Origin: an uncultured Clostridia bacterium
Lineage (GTDB): Bacteria > Bacillota > Clostridia > Christensenellales > Borkfalkiaceae
Direction: 5' to 3'
DNA length: 64,000 bases
Assembly: GCA_934248055.1 (NCBI GenBank)
Contig: CAKQKI010000003.1
Location: forward strand, 1-64,000
Positions 41,497-48,888 of this stretch are shown here, piece by piece. The position numbers were made by a program, and so were the translations under genes. Below the pieces are notes generated by a model. It did no database searches, was not told the origin of the DNA, and worked only from the letters and a program-made list of their open reading frames with translations. The first letter of the stretch is position 1. Each line of letters opens with the position of its first letter.

Positions 41497-42543
41497 CTAC
41501 TTATTTAAGTTTTTCAAATCTTTTTCTACCGCTTCGAACACGCCTTGCAGATAGCACGCGCCCATAGCCCTGTCGTATAAACCGTAACCGGGTTTCGCGT
41601 CTTCTCCCCACACGTTTCTGCCGTGATCCGGGCGAAGATAACCTTTAAAACCGTTTTCAACGAGCGCTTTTACTATGGAATATATATCCACGTTGCCTTC
41701 CCGAGTCTGATGCCCGTTCTCGTAAAAATCGGTGTCCGAAGTATATTTCAATTGCCGCAAGTGAGCAAAGTAAATGCGTTTTGCGTATTTAGCCGCCATT
41801 TTCGGAAGGTCGTTGAATCTGCCCGCACCTAAACTGCCCGTACAGAAAGTTATTCCGTTATGCTTATTCGGAACGGCTTTGAAAAGCCTGTCGTAATCTT
41901 CTTCTTTTCCGACTATTCTCGGAAGAGAAAATATATCCCACGGCGGATCGTCGGGATGAATAGCCATATCCACGTCCGCTTCGTCGCACGCGGGCATAAT
42001 CGCGTTTAAAAAGTAAACGAGATTTTCAAAAAGTTTTTCGTGCGTTACGCCTTCGTATTCTTTAAGCAATCCGTTCAGTTGCTCGGGAGTATAACTCTCG
42101 TCCCAACCGGGAAGACGAAGATTGTGCTTGTCGAGTTTTTTAAAATCGGCTTCGCTGTACGACAACGAAGTGGAGCCGTCGTCGTGCTTATAATATAAAT
42201 TCGTTCTGAACCAGTCGAAAACGGGCATAAAATTATAACAGATACACTTAACGCCCGCCTTTCCGCAGTTGATTATATTTTGTTTATAATTTTCTATAAG
42301 TCCGTCCCGCGTGGGTTTGCCGAGTTTTATATCTTCGTGAACGGGTACCGATTCGATAACTTCCATTTCAAGCCCCGCGGCGTTTGCAAGGTTTTTGAGT
42401 TTTAAAAGTTTATTTAAACCCCACACCGCCCCTACGGGTTCATCGTAAACGGCGGTAACGACGCCCGTCATACCCTGAATCTGTTTGATATAATCAAGCG
42501 GTATGCAGTCGTTTTCGCCGTACCAACGAAAAGTCATTTTCAT
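41497..42543 (-). CDS. uxuA: Mannonate dehydratase
   Basis: Dehydrates D-mannonate to 2-keto-3-deoxygluconate, joining the glucuronate branch to KdgK and Eda. The 348-residue TIM-barrel enzyme has the family start FRWYGENDCIPLDYIKQI, the metal and substrate region CYNFMPVFDWFRT, DVDMAIHPDDPPW, and the GNVDIYSIVKALVENGF then RPDHGR segments. ATG 42543 follows AAGGAG. A TATAAT box (42577-42582, minus) upstream suggests its own promoter. With uxaC and the SDR it completes the glucuronate route. Confidence 0.96.
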   Translation of the reverse strand: MKMTFRWYGENDCIPLDYIKQIQGMTGVVTAVYDEPVGAVWGLNKLLKLKNLANAAGLEMEVIESVPVHEDIKLGKPTRDGLIENYKQNIINCGKAGVKCICYNFMPVFDWFRTNLYYKHDDGSTSLSYSEADFKKLDKHNLRLPGWDESYTPEQLNGLLKEYEGVTHEKLFENLVYFLNAIMPACDEADVDMAIHPDDPPWDIFSLPRIVGKEEDYDRLFKAVPNKHNGITFCTGSLGAGRFNDLPKMAAKYAKRIYFAHLRQLKYTSDTDFYENGHQTREGNVDIYSIVKALVENGFKGYLRPDHGRNVWGEDAKPGYGLYDRAMGACYLQGVFEAVEKDLKNLNK

Positions 42544-42599
42544 AAGTTTGCTCCTTATATTTTTATTTTAATTTACATTATAATTTAAACGCGTTGAAT

Positions 42600-43439
42600 T
42601 CAATTAACGGCGTTTTCTTTTTCAATAACTCCGCATAGCCTTACGAAATCTTTCGCCGAAAGACTTTCGCCGCGCGCGTCCTTGTCTATCCCCGCCGCAG
42701 CGATTAAATTTTCCGCGGCGGCGCGCGGTAAAGAATATCCGCTCATAAGATTGTTCACGAGAGTTTTTCTTCTCATTAAAAACGCGTTTTTAATGAGTTT
42801 ACGACACTTTTCTTTATCCGCGCCCGCAAACTTGTTTTTGTCGAAAGTTATTTTTACCACGGCAGAATCCACGTTCGGCGACGGGAAAAATTTTTCTCTT
42901 CCTATATATTTTGTAAGTTCGCAGTCTGCAACCAGATTCAAAGACGCGGTTATCGCGCCGTAATCGGAAGTCCCCGGCAAAGCGGCAAGTCTTTCGGCAA
43001 CTTCTTTCTGAACGGTAACCGATATGCTTTCGCAGTTTTCGCTTTGTTCTGCAAAACGCATAATAACGGGCGTTGTTATATAGTAAGGCAAATTCGCTAT
43101 AAGCGTATACTTAACCCCTATTTTCTCTTCGAGTTCTTTCATCGGAACGCGCATTACGTCTTCAAAAATTATTTCAACGTTATCGAATTCGCCGAGAGTT
43201 TTTGAAATAACCGCTTTTAACTTTTTATCTATCTCGTAACCGTAAACTTTTTTGACGCGCTTTGCTATTTCGCGCGTAAGAGTACCCGCACCCACGCCTA
43301 TTTCGAGAACGGTATCGTTTTTGCCCGCGCCAGATTTTTCGACTATTCCGCCGAGAAGGGTTTCGTCCGTCAGAAAGTTCTGACCGTATTTTTTTTCAAA
43401 ACGAAAACCGTCGTTTATAAGAATTTTTTTTACGTCCAT
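42600..43439 (-). CDS. rsmA: 16S rRNA (A1518/A1519) dimethyltransferase RsmA/KsgA
   Basis: Dimethylates two adjacent adenines near the 3' end of 16S rRNA. The 279-residue protein has the family start GQNFLTDETLL, SAM motif I LEIGVGAGTLT, the acidic motif GYEIDKKL and the catalytic NLPYYITTP. A helical C-terminal domain follows. It belongs to the metG-tatD-rsmA neighbourhood of Bacillota; the rnmV (ribonuclease M5) gene that often lies in between is not present. Confidence 0.97.
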   Translation of the reverse strand: MDVKKILINDGFRFEKKYGQNFLTDETLLGGIVEKSGAGKNDTVLEIGVGAGTLTREIAKRVKKVYGYEIDKKLKAVISKTLGEFDNVEIIFEDVMRVPMKELEEKIGVKYTLIANLPYYITTPVIMRFAEQSENCESISVTVQKEVAERLAALPGTSDYGAITASLNLVADCELTKYIGREKFFPSPNVDSAVVKITFDKNKFAGADKEKCRKLIKNAFLMRRKTLVNNLMSGYSLPRAAAENLIAAAGIDKDARGESLSAKDFVRLCGVIEKENAVN

Positions 43440-43482
43440 AAAAACCTTGTTTTCGGCTTACACGGCCGAAATTTAATTTTTT

Positions 43483-44253
43483 CTATATTCCAAACAAATC
43501 GTAAACGTTATCGGAAACGACGGCTTTTAATTCGTTTATCGTTATTCCGTATACGCCCGCCGCGTATTCGTAAGCGAAAATCACGTTTTTCGGTTCGTTT
43601 ACCGTTCCGCGGAACGGCACGGGAGCAAGATACGGAGCGTCCGTTTCGAACATTACTCTCGAAAGCGGTATCGTTTTCATAATTTCGCCTTTATGCGAGT
43701 TTTTATAAGTGAGCGCGCCGCCGAACGAAAAATACGCGCCGAGTTTAACAAGTTCTTTCGCCGTTTCCGCGCTTTCGGAGTAACAATGCATTAAAAACCC
43801 GCGTTTTAAAAGATGCGAATTTTCTTTCAGAATATCGAGAGTGTCTTGACAGGCGTCACGCGAGTGAACCACCACGGGAAGCGAAAGTTTATCCGCAAGA
43901 ACGAGTTGTCTTTTAAAAAACTCGGCCTGAACTTGCTTATCGAAGCCGTCGTAATGATAATCGAGCCCGATTTCGCCTATCGCAACGCACTTTTTGCTTT
44001 TCGTAAGCGCGGCGATTTTTTCGATTTCGTCAAAGCCGCAATCTTTGGTATTTTCAGGATGAATACCCGCCGTATAATAAATTTCGGGGAACTTTTCCGC
44101 GTTATTTTTACATTTCTCGGTCCAGAACGCGTCGCACCCGCTGTCGATTACTTTCGTAACTCCCGCCGAAAGATAACGATTGCGTACGTTTTCGATATCG
44201 CACGAAAGTTTATCGTCGGAAACGTGCGTATGAACGTCGTAAAAGCCTAACAA
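43483..44253 (-). CDS. tatD: TatD-family metal-dependent deoxyribonuclease
   Basis: A TIM-barrel metal hydrolase implicated in DNA repair and nuclease activity. The most natural start is TTG 44253, giving 256 residues and the family N-terminus GFYDVHTHVSDD; a GGGGGCGG site lies just upstream, and the gene overlaps the metG stop by seven bases. An in-frame ATG at 44298 would add 15 residues with no family match. Metal ligands are seen in HTH, GEIGLDYH, VVHSRD, MHCYSE and ETDAPYLAP. Confidence 0.92.
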   Translation of the reverse strand: MLGFYDVHTHVSDDKLSCDIENVRNRYLSAGVTKVIDSGCDAFWTEKCKNNAEKFPEIYYTAGIHPENTKDCGFDEIEKIAALTKSKKCVAIGEIGLDYHYDGFDKQVQAEFFKRQLVLADKLSLPVVVHSRDACQDTLDILKENSHLLKRGFLMHCYSESAETAKELVKLGAYFSFGGALTYKNSHKGEIMKTIPLSRVMFETDAPYLAPVPFRGTVNEPKNVIFAYEYAAGVYGITINELKAVVSDNVYDLFGI

Positions 44254-46235
44254 ACAACCGCCCCCGACGGCATATCGCTTTCGGGCGAAACGATACATAT
44301 TTTACCGTCTTTTTCGGCGCAAAGCACCATACCGTTGCTTTCCACTCCGCAAAGTTTTGCGGGTTTAAGGTTAGAAACGAGTATGACTTTTTTTCCGATA
44401 AGTTCTTCGGGAGTATAGTAATTTGCAAGCCCCGACACGACCGTTCTTTCTTCGTCGCCGAGTTCGAGCGTGAGTTTTAAAAGTTTATTCGATTTTTCAA
44501 GTTTTTCGCACCCTTTAACCTTTGCCACTTTAAGTTCGGTTTTAAAAAACTCGGCAATGGTTATTTCGGGCTTTTTTTCGGCTGCTTTCCGCTCTTTTTC
44601 AGCCGCTTTTTCATTAACTTTTTCGGCTTCTTTCTGCGCTTTGCGGCGAGCCGTCATCATAGCGTTTATTTCTTCGGTTTCTTTTTTCACGTCGATTCTC
44701 GGGAAAAGCGGCTGAGCCTTTTCCACTTTCGTTCCCGCTTTTAAAACGCCGAATTTCATATCGCCGAAATTTTTTACTTCTTCGCCGTTTATGCCGTAAA
44801 GCGCAAGTATTTTATCGGGCGCTTTGGTTATAAACGGTTTAAGCGCGATTGCCGAAGTTTTTATCGCTTCGGAAAGCACGTATAAAACCGTACCCAACCT
44901 GTCTTTTCGGGCTTCGTCTTTACTGAGTTTCCAGGGTTCGGTTTCGTCGATATATTTATTCGCCCTGCCTATAAGCGCGAAAATTTCGGAAAGCGCGGCG
45001 GGAACGTCGAGCGCGTCGACGCACGCGTTTACTTTTCCGAGCAAAGCGTTTATCATATCCGTTACTTCTTTATCGAGTTCCGTATAATCTTTGCCTTCGG
45101 GAAGCGTTCCGCCGAAATATTGATTTATCATAGCGGTTGTGCGCGAAACGAGATTGCCGAGATCGTTGCTCAGATCGCCGTTTATTCTCTTTAAAAGACT
45201 TTCGTTAGTGTAAACGCCGTCGCTGCCGAAAGGTATTTCGCGCAAAAGAAAATATCTGAGCGCGTCCGTACCGTAACGTTCAACGAGTTCCTTCGGATCG
45301 GTTATCTCGGTTTTTACGTTTTCGCCTTTGCTTTTGGAAAGTTTATCGCCGCCGATTAAAAGCCAGCCGTGACCGTAAACTCTTTTCGGAAGCGGAAGGT
45401 CGAGCGCCATTAAAATCGCGGGCCAGATAATAGTATGAAAACGCACTATTTCTTTGCCCACCATATGAATGTCGGCAGGCCAGAATTTATCGAAAAGCGA
45501 AGTATCCTGCGAGTCGTAACCGAGCGCGGTGATGTAATTCGTAAGAGCGTCAAGCCAGACGTAAACGGTATGCTTTTCGTCGAACGTTACGGGTATTCCC
45601 CACTTTATAGTAGTTCTCGAAACGCAAAGATCCTGAAGTCCGGGCTTTATGAAATTGTTGACCATTTCGTTCACGCGGGATTTAGGCTGTAAAAATTCGG
45701 GATTGTCTTCGTAAAGTTTTAAAATTCTGTCGGCATATTTCGAAAGACGGAAAAAATAACTCTCTTCTTTTCCTTTCTGAACGGGTCTGCCGCAATCGGG
45801 ACATTTACCGTCTTTAAGTTGAGATTCCGTCCAGAACGATTCGCAGGGAGTGCAATACCAGCCTTCGTATTCCGATTTATAAATTTCGCCTTTATCGTAA
45901 AGCGTTTTAAAAATTTTCTGAACGCCTTTGACGTGATAATCGTCGGTAGTTCTTATGAATTTATCGTAAGAAATATCAAGTTCTTTCCATATATCTTTAA
46001 GTTCCGATACGAGCGGCGTTATAAACTCAATCGGAGAAACTCCCTTTTCGGCTGCTTTTTTTTCGATTTTCTGACCGTGCTCGTCAGTACCGGTTAAAAA
46101 GAAAACGTCTTTTCCGAGCATGCGGTTGAACCGCGCGAGAGCGTCGCACACAACGGTAGTGTAGCAGTGCCCGATATGCCAGTTTCCGCTCGGATAATAT
46201 ATGGGAGTAGTTATATAAAACTTATTGCTTTCCAT
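44247..46235 (-). CDS. metG: Methionyl-tRNA synthetase
   Basis: Charges tRNA-Met. The 662-residue class I synthetase has the HIGH-type motif NWHIGHCY, zinc cysteines in CTPCES and CPDCG, KLSKSKG as its KMSKS loop, and the anticodon-binding domain. After an Ala/Glu/Lys-rich linker, a C-terminal EMAP/tRNA-binding domain (about 555-655) promotes dimerisation, as in many Gram-positives. ATG 46235 follows GAGGTG; longer readings upstream have no support. It leads metG-tatD-rsmA. Confidence 0.97.
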   Translation of the reverse strand: MESNKFYITTPIYYPSGNWHIGHCYTTVVCDALARFNRMLGKDVFFLTGTDEHGQKIEKKAAEKGVSPIEFITPLVSELKDIWKELDISYDKFIRTTDDYHVKGVQKIFKTLYDKGEIYKSEYEGWYCTPCESFWTESQLKDGKCPDCGRPVQKGKEESYFFRLSKYADRILKLYEDNPEFLQPKSRVNEMVNNFIKPGLQDLCVSRTTIKWGIPVTFDEKHTVYVWLDALTNYITALGYDSQDTSLFDKFWPADIHMVGKEIVRFHTIIWPAILMALDLPLPKRVYGHGWLLIGGDKLSKSKGENVKTEITDPKELVERYGTDALRYFLLREIPFGSDGVYTNESLLKRINGDLSNDLGNLVSRTTAMINQYFGGTLPEGKDYTELDKEVTDMINALLGKVNACVDALDVPAALSEIFALIGRANKYIDETEPWKLSKDEARKDRLGTVLYVLSEAIKTSAIALKPFITKAPDKILALYGINGEEVKNFGDMKFGVLKAGTKVEKAQPLFPRIDVKKETEEINAMMTARRKAQKEAEKVNEKAAEKERKAAEKKPEITIAEFFKTELKVAKVKGCEKLEKSNKLLKLTLELGDEERTVVSGLANYYTPEELIGKKVILVSNLKPAKLCGVESNGMVLCAEKDGKICIVSPESDMPSGAVVC

Positions 46236-46285
46236 AAAAAAAACACCTCGTATTCGATTATACAATATTTTTTAAATTTTGTAAA

Positions 46286-46298
46286 TCGCTTAGCGATA
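46286..46298. promoter_or_regulatory. Short inverted repeat in the metG-spmA divergent region
   Basis: ATCGCT, T, AGCGAT is a perfect 6-1-6 inverted repeat midway between the divergent metG and spmA starts. It might be an operator. Confidence 0.3.
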
Positions 46299-46322
46299 TT
46301 TGAAAGAATAAATTCATATTTT
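46296..46322 (+). promoter_or_regulatory. Possible sigma-E-type promoter of spmAB
   Basis: ATATT, 14 bases, CATATTTT resembles the mother-cell sigma-E consensus (ATATT-type -35, CATAnnnT -10). No sigma-A promoter or Shine-Dalgarno is evident before ATG 46328. spmAB are sporulation genes, so this is plausible but weakly supported. Confidence 0.35.
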
Positions 46323-46327
46323 AGATT

Positions 46328-46867
46328 ATGAACGTTATATTTTCGCTTGTAACCGTGCTTTCGGTCGCAATTATAGGCGTAACCGCGCCCGAAAAACTGC
46401 TCGCGGCGTTTTCTTCGGCGGCAAAAAACGCAATAAATTTAACCGCCGCCCTTTTAAGCGTATACCTTATATGGAACGCGTTCACGAAAATACTCGATAA
46501 GTCGGGGCTGAACAAAAAACTTTCAAAACCGCTAAGACCGATAATAAAATTCTTATTCGGGGTTTCGGACGATAAAACGACGGAGATATTATCGCTTAAT
46601 TTATCCTGCAACATGCTCGGAATAGGCGGCGTTTCAACACCCACGGCAATAGAAGCCATGAAAGAAATGGACGAAAACGGAAACGAATCGGGAAAAACTA
46701 TGCTGCTCGTAATATCTTCCACGTCGGTTCAAGTTCTTCCCCTTTCGGTTATACAACTTTTAGCCGAAACGGGCGGCGGCGACCCGTCGACGGTGATAAT
46801 TCCCACGCTTATAACGACCGCAATATCCACCGCCGCGGGAATAATACTTGCAAAAGCATTCGCATGA
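46328..46867 (+). CDS. spmA: Spore maturation protein A (nucleoside-recognition domain)
   Basis: A 179-residue inner-membrane protein with the Gate/nucleoside-recognition fold: hydrophobic helices at both ends and the conserved central SLNLSCNMLGIGGVSTPTAI region. In Bacillus SpmA and SpmB are needed for full dehydration of the spore core. It overlaps spmB by four bases. No Shine-Dalgarno is seen at ATG 46328. Together with spoVM it argues for a sporulation programme. Confidence 0.92.
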   Translation: MNVIFSLVTVLSVAIIGVTAPEKLLAAFSSAAKNAINLTAALLSVYLIWNAFTKILDKSGLNKKLSKPLRPIIKFLFGVSDDKTTEILSLNLSCNMLGIGGVSTPTAIEAMKEMDENGNESGKTMLLVISSTSVQVLPLSVIQLLAETGGGDPSTVIIPTLITTAISTAAGIILAKAFA

Positions 46868-47382
46868 AGATAAGCGCGTATATAATTCCCGTTTTCATTC
46901 TTCTGATTCTCGTTTACGGGTTAATAAAAAAAGTTAAACTCTACGACGTTTTTGCCGAAGGCGCAAAAGAAGCCTTTCCGCTTGCCGTTTCGCTCATGCC
47001 TTATTTGTTTTCGGTGCTTATAATGAGCGAACTTTTCGAAACGAGCGGTCTTTCCGAAAAATTCATAAACTTTTTATCGCCCGCGTTTACCTTTTTCGGC
47101 GTTCCGAAAGAACTTATAAAACTGATTATAATTAAGCCGTTTTCGGGAAGCGGCAGTTTTGCGCTTTTATCGGAAATAATAAAAACGCACGGCGTTAAAA
47201 GCTATATAACGCTGTGCGCATGCGCTTTATACGGCTCTTCGGAAACGACTTTTTACATTTCCGCCGTATACTTTGTAAAATGCAAAAACAGTAAAAAATG
47301 CGCTAAAGGCATAATAATTTCGCTTGCAGCAAACTTATTGTCTACGGTTGCGGGTTGCTTTTTATGCAGGTTTTTTATTTAG
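46864..47382 (+). CDS. spmB: Spore maturation protein B
   Basis: The 172-residue partner of SpmA, also a Gate-domain membrane protein, with conserved IIKPFSGSGSFALLSE and YGSSETTFYISAVYF segments. ATG 46864 overlaps the spmA stop (ATGA). Its own stop codon, TAG at 47380-47382, is made from the flanking TA and first G of MITE copy B. The original 3' end may therefore have been altered by the insertion, although the protein looks full length. Confidence 0.92.
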   Translation: MKISAYIIPVFILLILVYGLIKKVKLYDVFAEGAKEAFPLAVSLMPYLFSVLIMSELFETSGLSEKFINFLSPAFTFFGVPKELIKLIIIKPFSGSGSFALLSEIIKTHGVKSYITLCACALYGSSETTFYISAVYFVKCKNSKKCAKGIIISLAANLLSTVAGCFLCRFFI

Positions 47383-47673
47383 GGATTCCATTCGTCATCA
47401 CTAATTACCGTAAAGGCGTCTTTTTCGCCATTTTCCGCGACCGTTCGGGCGCAGTATGCCGAATACAGCAGCTCTCACGTTCGCAAAAAATCATCAAAAA
47501 ATGCGCTCTTTTCGGTGCGAAGCATTTTTGCGGATGAGAAACCGACCGCATCGCGGCTCGTTCAGGCAAGGCAAACGCCCGAAGTTGTACTAAAGTACTA
47601 CGAGCGGCGTTTAACGCCGCATAAATCGGTTTATCGCCGCAAAAATAACTATTGATGACGAATGGAATCCCTA
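47380..47673 (+). mobile_element. MITE-like repeat, family 1, copy B
   Basis: Same 290-base element as copies A and C, with TA flanks. It occupies exactly the space between the convergent spmB and murI genes. Its two TAG tips are the stop codons of both genes. It differs from the other copies at hairpin positions in a way that keeps base pairing. Confidence 0.85.
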
Positions 47674-48411
47674 AGGATTCCATTCGTCATTACCGGCAAC
47701 GGCTTTTTCGCCTGCGCTTTTGTCGAAATATATTTTATAAACTTTTTCGTTATACATAGCGGAGCGACCTTTAAAAGATACCGTTCCGCCAAAGCCCGCT
47801 TTAAGACCGTATTTAACGCCGCCGTCGAGAACGTTTGAGAAAGGCTCGTAAATATTCGCGCCCGTCAGTTTTTCAAGTTTTTCCTTTACAAAACCGTAAT
47901 GAGTACACCCAAGAACGACGTTTTCGGCGTTTCCTATCGCCAAAACGTCGCATTTTACGTTGATTTTTTCGGGAAACAATACGTTTCTTTCGATTTCTCC
48001 CGCAAGAAACGGCAGCGGCACTACCCTGTCGTTTTTAAAATTTTCGCGCACGAATCCGCTCAGCGCCGTTCGCGGCGTGCATATCAGAACGGCGTTTTTT
48101 ATATCAGTTCGCGGATAGGTAAAAATCACGGGAACGCCTTCTGCCGCTTCCGAAATTTTTTCGGCGCAGGTCGTTGAAAGAGTAACGCACGCCGTTACTA
48201 TAAGTTTAACGCCCGCCTTTAAAAGTCGTTTTACCGAACGCGCGGACAACGCGCCGAGTTCGGCAACGCTTTTACCGCCGTATGGCGCGTTTTCGTTATC
48301 GCCGAAGTATACGTAATTTTCCGCTCCGAAATTTTCTTTCAGGGCGTTCAGAACGGTAAGACCGCCTATGCCGCTGTCGAACACACCTATCGGTTTATTA
48401 TCGCTAATCAT
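47671..48411 (-). CDS. murI: Glutamate racemase
   Basis: Makes D-glutamate for peptidoglycan. The 246-residue protein has VFDSGIGG (9-16), the first catalytic cysteine C75 and the second, C169, in GCTHYG. The first cysteine motif is unusual: TACVTLSTT, where the family has C-N-T, so the asparagine after the cysteine is Val76. The last seven residues (NDEWNP and the stop) are read from a repeat tip next to MITE copy B, so the C-terminus has been rebuilt by repeat DNA. A -10-like TATATT sits six bases before ATG 48411 with no Shine-Dalgarno. Confidence 0.9.
   Translation of the reverse strand: MISDNKPIGVFDSGIGGLTVLNALKENFGAENYVYFGDNENAPYGGKSVAELGALSARSVKRLLKAGVKLIVTACVTLSTTCAEKISEAAEGVPVIFTYPRTDIKNAVLICTPRTALSGFVRENFKNDRVVPLPFLAGEIERNVLFPEKINVKCDVLAIGNAENVVLGCTHYGFVKEKLEKLTGANIYEPFSNVLDGGVKYGLKAGFGGTVSFKGRSAMYNEKVYKIYFDKSAGEKAVAGNDEWNP
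47674..47690. repeat. Solo tip of family 1 repeat inside murI 3' end
   Basis: AGGATTCCATTCGTCAT repeats the family 1 tip immediately next to copy B, in direct orientation with its left end. It encodes the murI C-terminus and may be what is left of an earlier insertion. Confidence 0.7.
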
Positions 48412-48461
48412 ATAAATAATATATTGCCCGTTATTTTTTTATATAACCACGCTAAAAAAAG

Positions 48462-48490
48462 TTGCAAGTTTAAAAAAAATGTGCTACAAT
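48462..48490 (+). promoter_or_regulatory. Promoter of rpsT
   Basis: TTGCAA (48462-48467), a 17-base spacer and TACAAT (48485-48490). Confidence 0.75.
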
Positions 48491-48538
48491 AGCAAGAGTT
48501 AAAAAGATTATCACTCGTAAAAGAAAGGAGATACTACT

Positions 48539-48811
48539 GTGCCTAACATTAAATCGGCTAAAAAACGCGTTAACGTAATCGGAAAAAAGACTTTAATCAA
48601 CAAAAGCGAGAAATCCGAAGTTAAAACTTGCATCAAGAATTTCAACGCTTTGATTGACGCGGGCAATCTCGAAGAAGCGGAAGCGGCTTTCCCCGCTACC
48701 TGCGCTGTTATCGATAAAGCCGTTACGAAAAACATATACGCAAAAAACACCGCCGCAAACAAAAAGAGCGGTCTTGCAAAAAAGTTAAACGCGCTTAAAG
48801 CGGCAAAATAA
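48539..48811 (+). CDS. rpsT: 30S ribosomal protein S20
   Basis: Primary-binding 16S rRNA protein. The 90-residue, lysine- and alanine-rich helical protein begins PNIKSAKKRV and contains the typical KTCIKNFNALID and KNTAANKKSGLAKKLN segments. The start is GTG at 48539, set by AAGGAG eight bases upstream. It is monocistronic with its own promoter and terminator. Confidence 0.96.
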   Translation: MPNIKSAKKRVNVIGKKTLINKSEKSEVKTCIKNFNALIDAGNLEEAEAAFPATCAVIDKAVTKNIYAKNTAANKKSGLAKKLNALKAAK

Positions 48812-48828
48812 TTTAATCCGAACAAAGC

Positions 48829-48852
48829 AAAAAGGGGCATAGCCCCTTTTTT
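48829..48852 (+). terminator. Terminator of rpsT
   Basis: AAAAAGGGGC and GCCCCTTTTTT form a tight hairpin with a T-run. Confidence 0.9.
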
Positions 48853-48888
48853 GTCGTGCGTTTTATTTGATTTTGTCGTTTCTGCCCG

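Noticed and set aside
47355..47683. Small ORFs on both strands within MITE copy B
   Set aside because: They arise from the repeat sequence, are not conserved between the three copies, and have no ribosome sites.
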